A stretch of DNA of 12,190 nucleotides from Thermohalobaculum sp038528605 (GTDB taxonomy: Bacteria > Pseudomonadota > Alphaproteobacteria > Rhodobacterales > Rhodobacteraceae). The stretch spans positions 1 to 12,190 of the forward strand of contig JBCBEP010000104.1 in NCBI GenBank assembly GCA_038528605.1. The letters run 5' to 3'. The notes beneath the pieces are model-generated. The model was not told where the DNA came from and did not search any database. It saw only the letters and a list, made by a program, of their open reading frames with translations. Shown piece after piece: positions 5,761 through 12,190 of the stretch (its first letter is position 1; every line of letters begins with the position of its first letter). The translations under genes were made by a program, and so were the position numbers.

Positions 5761-8700
5761 ATGGCGGCCATGTCCAAGGATCACGACCCCGAAGCCGCCC
5801 TGGCGGCCGCGCTCGATGCGCTCGAGGCCGAACGGCGCGCGGCGGAGACGCCGGAGGACGTGGCCGAGCGGGCGCGACTGGCCGCCCGCCGGGCCGTGGT
5901 GGAGGCAGAGATCGCCGCCCGGCGGGCTGCCGGGCCTGCGCCTCTCCCCGCAATGCCTCATGGCGGCGCTGCCGCGGCCGCGGCCGCTGCGGAAGAGATC
6001 CCGAGCGAGAGCACGATCACAGCTGTGCTCGGGCCCACGAACACGGGCAAGACGCATTACGCCATCGAGCGCATGCTTTCCTACCGCACGGGCGTGATGG
6101 GCCTGCCCCTCCGCCTCCTCGCCCGCGAGGTTTACGACAAGGTGGTAGCGGCGCGCGGGCCCAGCGCCGCGGCGCTGATTACGGGGGAGGAGAAGATCGT
6201 GCCCGCCCGGGCGCAGTTTTTCATTTGCACCGTGGAGGCGATGCCGCTCGACGGCCTGGCGGATTTCGTGGCGGTGGATGAGATCCAGCTCTGCGCCGAT
6301 CCCGACCGCGGGCATATCTTCACCGACCGGCTCCTCAACGCACGCGGCCGGTTCGAGACGCTTTTTATGGGATCCGACGTGGCGCGGCCCCGCATCGCGG
6401 CGCTCGTGCCCAAGGCCCGGTTCCTCAGCCGCGAGCGCTTCTCGACGCTGAGCTATGCGGGGCAAAAGAAGATCAGCCGGCTGAAAGCGCGGACCGCCGT
6501 CGTCGCCTTCTCGGTCGATCAGGTATACGCCATCGCGGAGCTCATCCGCCGCCAGCGTGGTGGGGCGGCGGTGGTGATGGGCGCGCTTTCGCCCCGCACC
6601 CGCAACGCGCAGGTGGAACTCTACCAGAACGGCGATGTGGACTATCTCGTCGCTACCGACGCGATCGGCATGGGCCTTAATCTCGATGTCGACCACATCG
6701 CCTTCGCCGGCGTCTCGAAATTCGATGGGCGCCGGACCCGCAGCCTCCTGCCCAACGAGATCGGCCAGATCGCGGGGCGCGCGGGGCGCTACACCAAGGA
6801 CGGCACCTTCGGCGTGACGGGCGAAGCACGGCCCTTCGACGAGGACCTGGTGGGCGCCATCGAGAACCACCGCTTCAAGCCGCTCGAGCGGCTGATGTGG
6901 CGCAACGCCAAGCTCGAATTCGGCACCGTACCGCTCCTGATCGAGTGCCTCGAAATGGCGCCGGCCAACGATAACCTGGCCCGCGCCCGCGAAGCCTCGG
7001 ACATGGCGGCGCTGCGCCTTCTCTGGGACGACCCGGAGATCGCCGGGATCGCGCGCCATCCCACCCGCGTTCGGCTGCTGTGGGATGTCTGCCAGGTGCC
7101 GGATTTCCGCAAGGTGATGACGGGCGATCACGTCGCGCTGCTCGGTCGGATTTACCGTTTCCTGACCGGGAGTAGCGGGGTAATACCCGCCGAGTGGCTG
7201 GCTGCCCAGGTAAAGCGGCTCGATCGGGTGGACGGAGATATCGATGCGCTCTCGAAGCGTCTCGCCTATATCCGCACCTGGACCTATGTGGCCAACAGGG
7301 CCGGATGGCTCGAGCACCCGGCCGAGTGGCGTGAAACCACGCGTGCCGTTGAGGACAGACTGTCGGACGCGCTGCATCAGCGGCTGACGCAGCGGTTCGT
7401 CGACCGGCGCACGAGCGTGCTCCTGCGCCGGCTGAAGCAGAAGGAGCGGCTCGTGGCGGAAGTCGGCGAGAACGGCGAGGTGACGGTCGAGGGCGAGTTC
7501 GTCGGAAAGCTTTCGGGCTTCCGGTTCACCGCCGATGAAAAGGCCTCGGGCGCCGAGCTCCAGGTGCTGAAATCGGCGTCGCTCGCGGGGCTGCAGGCGG
7601 AATTCGCGCGGCGGGCGGACAAGCTCTACCTCTCGCCGGACGGTGAGATCGCGCTTACCGAGCAGGGCGGGCTGATGTGGGGCACCGATGCCATCGGCCG
7701 CGTGGTGAAGGGCGACGGGGTGCTGGCGCCCAAGGTCGAAGTCTTCGTCGATGATATTGCCGAGGCGGCGGTCTCAGAAAAGGTGGAGCGGCGCCTCTCC
7801 CACTGGCTCGATCGGCGGGTGAAGGCGCTCTTCGAGCCCATGCTGGCGATGCAGGCAGACGAGACGGTGACGGGCCTCGCCCGCGGTGTCGCCTTCCAGA
7901 TCGGCGAGGCCATGGGGGTGCTGCCGCGCCGCGACATCGCCGATGATATCAAGGCGCTCGGCCAGGAGGAGCGCGCGCTCCTCCGCAAGCACGGGGTGCG
8001 CTTCGGTCAGCACCACATCTTCATGCCCGCGCTGCTGAAGCCCGCGCCCACGCGCCTGCGCCTCGTGCTCTGGGGCCTTTGGGAGGGGCTTGAGGAGCTG
8101 CCGCCACCGCCGCCTGCGGGCCATGTGACCGTGCCGGCGGGCGAGGACGGGGCGAGTGCCGTCTACTACACGAAGGCGGGCTACCGCCTGGCGGGCAAGC
8201 GGGCGGTGCGCATCGACATGCTGGAACGGCTGGCAGACATGATCCGCCCGCTCGACCAGCGCGCAGGCTTCGAGGCGACGCCGGACATGCTCTCGATCAC
8301 CGGCTGTACGCTGGAGCAGTTCTCCGAACTGATGCAGGGGCTCGGCTACCAGGCAGAACGCGGCGAGCGCCCGAAACCCGTCCGTCCGACGCCAAAGCCC
8401 GCCGAGACTGCTGAAACGGCGCCCACGGCGGCGGCGGCGACGGCGGCGGCGCCCGGCGAGGCTGGTGCGGATCCGTCGGCCGAGGCCCCCGGCACCGCTC
8501 AGCCGGCCGAGGACGCCCATACCGAAGGCGTCCCGACCGAAAGCGCCCCGGAAGAGGCGCCGGCCGAGCCGCAAGCGGCCGAAACGGCCGCGGAGACCGC
8601 AGGTGCTGAGGCGGCGCCGGCATCGTCCGAACCGGATGCGGCGAGCGTGGAGAGCACTGGGGAGACGCCGGACACAGCGCCGGCGGAGGCCACTTCCGGT

Positions 8701-9381
8701 AGCGAAGCGCCCGCCACGGCGCCTGATGATGATGCCGGTCAGCGAACGGGGAACGACGGCGCGGCGCCCGTTGAGGCGGCGGCTGCAGAAGACGAGGTGG
8801 AGGTGGCGACAGACGCCGATGCCGCGACCGACCCAACCGCCGACGCCGAAACCGGCGCCGAGGACGCCGTTCAGAGTGGGGAGACCGAGGTCTTCTACAC
8901 CTTCACGCTCCGCCCCCGTGGGCGCCCGCAACGGGGCGGCGCGCGCGGCGCGGGGCCCGCCGCGGCGGAGGGCGATCGGGAGGGCGGCGGACGGCGCCGG
9001 CGCGGCCCGCCCCGCGGCCAGGCGGGGGCTGATGCCGGTCAACTGGGCGGGCAGCGCGCCGATACCCAGGGCGACGCCGGCGAGCGCCGCCGCGGCAAGC
9101 CCGGCGGCCAGCGCCGCGGCGCCCCCGGCGGGAACGACCAGCAGGGTGCACGCGGCGAGGCGGGTGGCGGCGGGAAGCCCGGCGGCAAGGGCCCCCGTGG
9201 CGCAAAGGGAGACCGGCCACGCGGCGGTCCTGGCGGTGGGCACGATCGCGGCCCCGACCGCAACCAGGGCGGCGGGCCGAAGAGTGGGGGGCCGAAGGGT
9301 GGGGGGAAGGACCGGAAGTCCGACCGCCCCGTGGACCCGGACAGCCCCTTCGCGATCCTCCAGCAGCTCAAGAACAAGTAG
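5761..9381 (+). CDS. SUV3-like superfamily 2 RNA helicase with long disordered acidic and RG/GG tail
   Basis: This 1206-residue ATP-dependent helicase is related to the mitochondrial degradosome helicase SUV3 and to alphaproteobacterial MgpS-type proteins. It is presumably cytoplasmic and involved in RNA unwinding or turnover. Residues 1-80 are helical and Ala/Glu-rich. Helicase motifs are GPTNTGKT (91-98, Walker A), AVDEIQL (171-177, DExx box), VATDAIGMGLNLD (297-309, motif V) and QIAGRAGRY (336-344, motif VI). The SUV3-type C-terminal region continues to about 865. Residues 878-1042 form an Ala/Glu/Pro/Thr linker; after FYTFTLRPRGRP (1045-1056) comes a Gly/Arg/Lys-rich tail to about 1186, ending in DPDSPFAILQQLKNK. 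Generic SUV3 proteins are 700-800 residues. The start is ATG 5761 or 5770 (MAAM); both have weak ribosome binding sites. It is followed after 3 bases by the S4 gene. Confidence 0.88.
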   Translation: MAAMSKDHDPEAALAAALDALEAERRAAETPEDVAERARLAARRAVVEAEIAARRAAGPAPLPAMPHGGAAAAAAAAEEIPSESTITAVLGPTNTGKTHYAIERMLSYRTGVMGLPLRLLAREVYDKVVAARGPSAAALITGEEKIVPARAQFFICTVEAMPLDGLADFVAVDEIQLCADPDRGHIFTDRLLNARGRFETLFMGSDVARPRIAALVPKARFLSRERFSTLSYAGQKKISRLKARTAVVAFSVDQVYAIAELIRRQRGGAAVVMGALSPRTRNAQVELYQNGDVDYLVATDAIGMGLNLDVDHIAFAGVSKFDGRRTRSLLPNEIGQIAGRAGRYTKDGTFGVTGEARPFDEDLVGAIENHRFKPLERLMWRNAKLEFGTVPLLIECLEMAPANDNLARAREASDMAALRLLWDDPEIAGIARHPTRVRLLWDVCQVPDFRKVMTGDHVALLGRIYRFLTGSSGVIPAEWLAAQVKRLDRVDGDIDALSKRLAYIRTWTYVANRAGWLEHPAEWRETTRAVEDRLSDALHQRLTQRFVDRRTSVLLRRLKQKERLVAEVGENGEVTVEGEFVGKLSGFRFTADEKASGAELQVLKSASLAGLQAEFARRADKLYLSPDGEIALTEQGGLMWGTDAIGRVVKGDGVLAPKVEVFVDDIAEAAVSEKVERRLSHWLDRRVKALFEPMLAMQADETVTGLARGVAFQIGEAMGVLPRRDIADDIKALGQEERALLRKHGVRFGQHHIFMPALLKPAPTRLRLVLWGLWEGLEELPPPPPAGHVTVPAGEDGASAVYYTKAGYRLAGKRAVRIDMLERLADMIRPLDQRAGFEATPDMLSITGCTLEQFSELMQGLGYQAERGERPKPVRPTPKPAETAETAPTAAAATAAAPGEAGADPSAEAPGTAQPAEDAHTEGVPTESAPEEAPAEPQAAETAAETAGAEAAPASSEPDAASVESTGETPDTAPAEATSGSEAPATAPDDDAGQRTGNDGAAPVEAAAAEDEVEVATDADAATDPTADAETGAEDAVQSGETEVFYTFTLRPRGRPQRGGARGAGPAAAEGDREGGGRRRRGPPRGQAGADAGQLGGQRADTQGDAGERRRGKPGGQRRGAPGGNDQQGARGEAGGGGKPGGKGPRGAKGDRPRGGPGGGHDRGPDRNQGGGPKSGGPKGGGKDRKSDRPVDPDSPFAILQQLKNK
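8392..9318 (+). other. Low-complexity region of the helicase gene: acidic linker then Gly/Arg tail
   Basis: Codons for residues 878-1042 encode an acidic Ala/Glu/Pro/Thr linker. After a short ordered-looking patch (ETEVFYTFTLRPRGRP), residues 1057-1186 are dominated by Gly, Arg, Lys and Gln with repeated GG, RG and PGG units. There are no long perfect DNA repeats, but the base composition is extreme. Such tails commonly bind RNA or promote condensate formation; whether this one does is inference. Confidence 0.7.
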
Positions 9382-9384
9382 CGC

Positions 9385-9777
9385 GTGCCGGGCGACGCCC
9401 CCGCGCGCCTGCGGGTCGACAAGTGGCTGTGGCATGCGCGGTTCTTCAAGACCCGCGGGCTCGCCGGCGCACTGGCGGGCTCGGGCAAGCTGCGGCTCAA
9501 CGGCAAGCACTGCACCAAGCCCGCACAGATCGTGAGCCCGGGGGACGAGCTGAGCTTCCCGCAAGGAGGTCGTGTCCGCGCCATTCGGGTTGACGCCATC
9601 GGCACGCGCCGTGGTCCCGCCGCCGAGGCGCAGACGCTCTACACCGATCTCGATCCGCCGGCTGAGCGCGCGGCCGATCACGAGAACGCGATTTCGGGAC
9701 CGCCCTCGGACCCTCAACGCCGTCCCGACAAGCGGGAACGGCGCGAAATCGCCGCGCTGAAGCGGGGGGACCCTTGA
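9385..9777 (+). CDS. hslR: Hsp15-like RNA-binding S4 domain protein
   Basis: This 130-residue protein has an N-terminal S4 domain: LRVDKWLWHARFFKTRGLAG (residues 9-28) and LRLNGKHCTKPAQIVSPGDE (36-55). Hsp15/HslR of this type binds stalled 50S subunits carrying peptidyl-tRNA and helps recycle them. The tail from about residue 75 is basic and probably disordered (PQRRPDKRERREIAALKRG). The start is GTG 9385, only 3 bases after the helicase stop codon, with no clear Shine-Dalgarno sequence, so it is probably translated by coupling to the helicase gene. Pairing with an RNA helicase supports a role in RNA or ribosome quality control. The S4 family is firm; equivalence to E. coli HslR is less so. 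Confidence 0.85.
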   Translation: MPGDAPARLRVDKWLWHARFFKTRGLAGALAGSGKLRLNGKHCTKPAQIVSPGDELSFPQGGRVRAIRVDAIGTRRGPAAEAQTLYTDLDPPAERAADHENAISGPPSDPQRRPDKRERREIAALKRGDP

Positions 9778-9803
9778 AGCCACCCGGTGATGCGCTGCAT
9801 ATA
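9774..9803 (+). promoter_or_regulatory. Weak candidate promoter for fdxA
   Basis: TTGAAG (9774-9779) overlaps the hslR stop codon and is followed after 18 bases by CATATA (9798-9803). The -10 element is poor. It would give fdxA its own transcript with a leader of about 65 bases. Readthrough from hslR is the alternative. Confidence 0.22.
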
Positions 9804-9824
9804 GCCCTCAACACGAGGCCTTGT

Positions 9825-9840
9825 GTCAGCCTAGCCTGAC
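9825..9840. other. Inverted repeat between hslR and fdxA
   Basis: GTCAG (9825-9829) and CTGAC (9836-9840) are perfect complements flanking the six bases CCTAGC, whose centre CTAG is itself a palindrome. It could be a small operator for fdxA or a weak hairpin after hslR. No T tract follows. Confidence 0.28.
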
Positions 9841-9875
9841 GCCGGCATAGGAAGCTTTACACCGCGGAGCCGCGC

Positions 9876-10214
9876 ATGACCTACGTCGTCACCGACAACT
9901 GCATCAAGTGCAAGTATACCGACTGCGTGGAGGTCTGCCCCGTCGACTGTTTCTACGAGGGCGAAAACATGCTCGTCATCCATCCGGACGAGTGCATCGA
10001 TTGCGGGGTCTGCGAGCCGGAATGCCCGGCGGACGCGATCCGGCCCGACACGGAGAGCGGGCTGGAGAAGTGGCTCGATGTAAACAAGAAATACGCCGAG
10101 GCCTGGCCGAACATCACCCAGAAGAAGGACCCGCTGCCGGAAGCTGAGAAGTTCGATGGCGAATCGGGGAAATTCGAGGCCCACTTCTCGGAGGCGCCGG
10201 GCGAGGGCGATTGA
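9876..10214 (+). CDS. fdxA: Seven-iron ferredoxin FdxA ([3Fe-4S][4Fe-4S])
   Basis: This 112-residue electron carrier is nearly identical over its first 50 residues to Azotobacter vinelandii ferredoxin I. By that comparison Cys9, Cys17 and Cys50 hold the [3Fe-4S] cluster, and Cys21, Cys40, Cys43 and Cys46 hold the [4Fe-4S] cluster; Cys12 and Cys25 match the extra cysteines of FdI. The C-terminal extension (EKWLDVNKKYAEAWPNITQK and onward) is the DUF3470 segment usual for this class. The start is ATG 9876, with GGAG at 9866-9869. It lies 98 bases after hslR and ahead of carD. It is a soluble cytoplasmic low-potential electron donor or regulator of redox metabolism; its partner enzyme is not encoded here. 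Confidence 0.97.
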   Translation: MTYVVTDNCIKCKYTDCVEVCPVDCFYEGENMLVIHPDECIDCGVCEPECPADAIRPDTESGLEKWLDVNKKYAEAWPNITQKKDPLPEAEKFDGESGKFEAHFSEAPGEGD

Positions 10215-10274
10215 GCCAGGGGTATTGTTTGCACTGCACCAGCCAAGCCCCGGCAACACCGCGAAATTCGGCCA

Positions 10275-10292
10275 GGCCAGGAGCGTCCTGCC
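10275..10292 (+). terminator. Possible hairpin terminator after fdxA
   Basis: CAGGA (10278-10282) and TCCTG (10286-10290) close a 3-base loop. Two further G-C pairs (10275-10276 with 10291-10292) add to the stem across one bulged C. It lies about 60 bases after the fdxA stop and is followed by ACTCTTTGG, not a T tract. This is weak evidence that fdxA transcripts end here. Confidence 0.33.
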
Positions 10293-10310
10293 ACTCTTTG
10301 GGGGCGCGAC

Positions 10311-10339
10311 TGGAAATCGCACATCTTTTTTGCTATATT
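10311..10339 (+). promoter_or_regulatory. Extended -10 promoter for the carD leader
   Basis: TGGAAA (10311-10316, four of six matches to -35), a 17-base spacer and TATATT (10334-10339) make the best promoter in the window. TG at 10331-10332 adds an extended -10 motif, and T10339 supplies the -7 T. The predicted start is 10346-10348, about 160 bases before carD. From memory, CarD of Rhodobacter sphaeroides is reported to activate promoters lacking the -7 T and to repress its own promoter; this element fits that repressed class. Confidence 0.68.
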
Positions 10340-10366
10340 ACGCTTCTATGAACTGAGGAGGTCCCT

Positions 10367-10420
10367 GTGGAAGCATCCCGATTGGTGCGCCATGTGGGGC
10401 AGTCTCGTCCCGAAGTGTGA
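10367..10420 (+). CDS. Candidate 17-residue leader peptide upstream of carD
   Basis: A GTG-started frame of 17 codons reads MEASRLVRHVGQSRPEV and ends at TGA 10418-10420. GAGGAGG at 10355-10361 is a near-perfect Shine-Dalgarno sequence with 5-base spacing, the best ribosome binding site in the region. The frame starts about 20 bases after the predicted transcript start and ends 7 bases before a terminator hairpin. It has no run of one amino acid as in amino-acid biosynthetic attenuators; it contains three Arg and three Val. It could be a regulatory leader peptide for carD, a small protein, or the frame of a small RNA. No homologue is known to me. Confidence 0.45.
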   Translation: MEASRLVRHVGQSRPEV

Positions 10421-10427
10421 GAAAGCC

Positions 10428-10469
10428 ACGACACCATCCTTGCGAAAGCTTGGGTAGGGGTCGTTTTTT
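10428..10469 (+). terminator. Intrinsic terminator between the leader frame and carD
   Basis: ACGAC (10428-10432) pairs with GTCGT (10460-10464). Inside, CC and ATCC pair with GGGT and GG across a mismatch and a bulge, and the apex GC-GAAA-GC can form a GNRA tetraloop. The stem runs directly into six T residues (10464-10469). This is the only hairpin in the window with a proper T tract. It sits between the carD promoter and carD itself, with 38 bases left before the carD ATG, which suggests attenuation or the end of a small transcript of about 120 bases. Confidence 0.65.
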
Positions 10470-10507
10470 GCGCCGGTGCGGCCGGCTGCAAAGGGCACGG
10501 AGAAAAC

Positions 10508-11026
10508 ATGTCGAAAAAGACCAAGCAGCTCTCGGGTGAATTCCGCGCTAACGACTATGTCGTGTATCCGGCGCATGGGGTCGGCAAGATTGTCTCGATC
10601 GAGGAGCAGGAAGTGGCGGGCATGAAGCTCGAGCTCTTCGTGATCTCCTTCGAGAAGGACAAGATGACCCTGCGTGTGCCGACGGCGAAGGCGAGCTCGG
10701 TGGGCATGCGTGCCCTGTCCAGCCCGGACCTCGTGACGAAGGCCCTCGAGACGCTGCGCGGGCGCGCCAAGATCAAGCGCGCCATGTGGTCCCGCCGTGC
10801 GCAGGAATACGAGCAGAAGATCAACTCGGGCGACCTGATCTCCATCGCCGAGGTGGTGCGTGACCTCTACCGTGCGGGCGACCAGCCGGAACAGTCCTAC
10901 TCGGAGCGCCAGCTCTACGAAGCGGCGCTCGAGCGGCTGACCCGTGAGCTCGCCGCCGTCGAAGAGCTCGACGAGAGCGCAGCGGCCGAGAAGGTCGATG
11001 CCGTGCTCGAAGCGAAAGCGGCCTGA
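10508..11026 (+). CDS. carD: CarD-family RNA polymerase-binding transcription regulator
   Basis: CarD binds the RNA polymerase beta subunit through an N-terminal Tudor-like RID domain and contacts the upstream edge of the transcription bubble with its C-terminal helices, changing open-complex stability at many promoters including rRNA. Of 172 residues, about 12-70 form the RID (FRANDYVVYPAHGVGKI and onward), and 75-150 form the helical domain with Trp94 in KRAMWSRRAQEYEQKI, the position of the Trp wedge in mycobacterial CarD. A short Ala/Glu-rich tail follows. The start is ATG 10508, with GGAG at 10499-10502. No promoter is evident in the 38 bases between the preceding terminator and the ATG, so transcription probably arrives through the leader. 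It follows fdxA and ends at a convergent gene. Confidence 0.95.
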   Translation: MSKKTKQLSGEFRANDYVVYPAHGVGKIVSIEEQEVAGMKLELFVISFEKDKMTLRVPTAKASSVGMRALSSPDLVTKALETLRGRAKIKRAMWSRRAQEYEQKINSGDLISIAEVVRDLYRAGDQPEQSYSERQLYEAALERLTRELAAVEELDESAAAEKVDAVLEAKAA

Positions 11027-11035
11027 TCGACGACC

Positions 11036-11060
11036 GCGCCCGGCCCCCTCGGCCGGGCGC
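11036..11060. terminator. GC hairpin between carD and the convergent membrane-protein gene
   Basis: GCGCCCGGCC (11036-11045) and GGCCGGGCGC (11051-11060) form a perfect 10-base stem with a 5-base loop, beginning 9 bases after the carD stop. It lacks a T tract on either side. Its place between converging genes (the other stop is at 11086-11088) fits a bidirectional terminator or mRNA 3' end stabiliser. Confidence 0.6.
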
Positions 11061-11085
11061 ACGCCCATGGTGCTGCGCGCCTCGC

Positions 11086-12190
11086 CTACTCCCCCCTCTC
11101 CAGAGCAATCCGCTTGAGACCGATACCGACGCGCTTCTCGCCGCCGGCCGGGGCGATGTTGTAGAGCGCGCTCGCGCTGATGGTCACCGAGAGGCGATCG
11201 AGCCCGGGAGAGGATAGCGGCAGGCGGGCGGTGCAGCAGCCCCCCTCGGCCCGCTCGCCGGTGCCCTGCCAGAGCGCGGTCCCGGGAATGGCGATGTCGA
11301 CCGGGCGGGGCCGACCATCCGGAAAGGGCGGGGCCACCCAGTCGAGCCTGAGGACAGCGTCGCTCTCCTCCGGGGCGCCGGCAGGCTCGATCATCAGCAT
11401 TGCTTCCCGCCCCGCGCTCCAGACGCCCCAGGGCTCCACCCGGTGCCAGCCCTCGCCGAGGAACCGCCCGCCCGTGCCCGCGCCCCGCCCGATTTCATCG
11501 GCCGCCCCGACGGGCAGCAGGGGCAGGATCGCGGGCAGGCGCGCCTCCAGCGTGGCCCGATCGGCCGGGCAGTCCCGCGACGGGTCGAAAGAGGCCAGAT
11601 AACGCCGCCAGATCCCCGCCACATCCACATAGGAATGGCTCGCCACATGGCCCCACGGGTCGACCACATGGCGAAGCTGCGCGTCATCTTCAGGCCAGCG
11701 TTCGGGAAAGCAGGCGAGGGTCTGCGCCCGCTCCCAGGGGCGCGTGAGGGGAGTGAGCCGGTGCTCCACCTCCCACGCATTCTGAAGCCCCGTTCCCGCC
11801 GCGGCGAGCCCGATCAGCCCAGCCGCAGCGCCCTGCGTGAGGCGCGTCTTCTGGAGCACAGCCAACGCCATCACCACCAGCGCCGCGATGGGCAGGATGG
11901 CCATGCGCGCATCGAGATAGGCACAGTCGAGATTTTCCAGGCACCAGCGCTGCTGCTTGACGGAGCTGACCACCGGCAACGTGAAGAGCGCGAGGGCCCC
12001 GCAGGCGAAGAGCGCCCCAAGCGCCGCCGCAGTCCGGTTCACGCTCAGCCGGGGCATGAGCAGGAGAACCGCGAGCCCCGCCAGAACACCCCGCACCGCC
12101 GCCGTTGCCGCGCCCTGCCATGAGACATCGAGGAGCGCAGGCCGAAAATCCGGCAGCGCCGTGCTCGCCGCCACATGGCCGAGAGCGGCC
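11086..12190 (-). CDS. Membrane protein with C-terminal soluble domain (5' end off window)
   Basis: The frame is open to the window edge, so the true start lies beyond it. Numbering from an internal GTG at 12172-12174, hydrophobic segments occur at about 21-41, 48-70, 90-108 and 113-132. A soluble region follows to residue 362. It contains GEGWHRVEPWGVWSAG (240-255) and ends in RVGIGLKRIALERGE. A 'GW...E.WG.WS.G' motif followed by beta strands and a terminal 'R.LGIGL..I.L' motif recalls the C-terminal beta-sandwich found in some bacterial membrane glycan-modifying or sugar-transfer proteins, which suggests envelope polysaccharide work. That comparison is from memory and tentative. Cys residues at 78/84 and 313/314 are noticeable. 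It is convergent with carD, separated by a GC hairpin. Confidence 0.75.
   Translation of the reverse strand, partial: AALGHVAASTALPDFRPALLDVSWQGAATAAVRGVLAGLAVLLLMPRLSVNRTAAALGALFACGALALFTLPVVSSVKQQRWCLENLDCAYLDARMAILPIAALVVMALAVLQKTRLTQGAAAGLIGLAAAGTGLQNAWEVEHRLTPLTRPWERAQTLACFPERWPEDDAQLRHVVDPWGHVASHSYVDVAGIWRRYLASFDPSRDCPADRATLEARLPAILPLLPVGAADEIGRGAGTGGRFLGEGWHRVEPWGVWSAGREAMLMIEPAGAPEESDAVLRLDWVAPPFPDGRPRPVDIAIPGTALWQGTGERAEGGCCTARLPLSSPGLDRLSVTISASALYNIAPAGGEKRVGIGLKRIALERGE

Noticed and set aside
5710..7377. A 555-codon minus-strand open frame
   Set aside because: It is antisense to the helicase core, where conserved ATPase motifs lie on the plus strand; it is His/Arg/Gly-rich with no recognisable domain.
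8400..9320. Possible DNA tandem repeats in the helicase tail
   Set aside because: The protein is low complexity, but no long exact or regularly spaced DNA repeat unit is visible; codon bias explains the pattern.
7774..9783. A 669-codon minus-strand open frame
   Set aside because: It covers the helicase tail and the S4 gene in antisense; low-complexity GC-rich DNA leaves such frames open by chance.

Overview
The window is GC-rich chromosomal DNA from an alphaproteobacterium, most likely a member of the Rhodobacteraceae. The evidence is the overall base composition, a HisN-type histidinol phosphatase, an Azotobacter-type seven-iron ferredoxin FdxA, a PraR/PhrR-like XRE regulator, a very long SUV3-like helicase and a CarD-family RNA polymerase regulator, the last four being typical of this group. 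There are no rRNA or tRNA genes, insertion sequences, CRISPR arrays or prophage genes. It reads as ordinary housekeeping DNA with some interesting regulatory sequence.

Layout. Positions 1-830 (minus) hold the N-terminal half of a gamma-glutamyltransferase-family protein. A 640-base stretch with no convincing gene follows. Then come a small hotdog-fold thioesterase (1471-1866, plus), a 344-base spacer with two inverted repeats, an XRE regulator (2211-2570, plus) with a strong 3' hairpin, and hisN (2764-3588, plus). Facing hisN tail to tail, with 10 bases between them, is a minus-strand pair: an SCP2 lipid-binding protein (4570-4857) and a lysophospholipase-like hydrolase (3599-4558). The hydrolase appears to start at TTG and to be translationally coupled to the SCP2 gene. 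Divergent from the pair is an exported TPR protein (4943-5659, plus), whose predicted promoter would give an almost leaderless mRNA.

The right half is a run of plus-strand information-processing genes: a 1206-residue SUV3-like RNA helicase with an acidic then RG/GG-rich tail (5761-9381), an Hsp15-like S4 protein 3 bases downstream (9385-9777), fdxA (9876-10214) and carD (10508-11026). A GC hairpin separates carD from a convergent, edge-truncated membrane protein (11086-12190, minus).

The most interesting feature is the carD leader. A good extended -10 promoter is followed by a 17-codon open frame with a perfect Shine-Dalgarno sequence, then by a hairpin with a six-T tract, all before carD and with no obvious second promoter. 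This could be a ribosome-controlled attenuator for carD, or a separate small RNA/small protein gene. Both readings are inferences that transcript mapping would settle.
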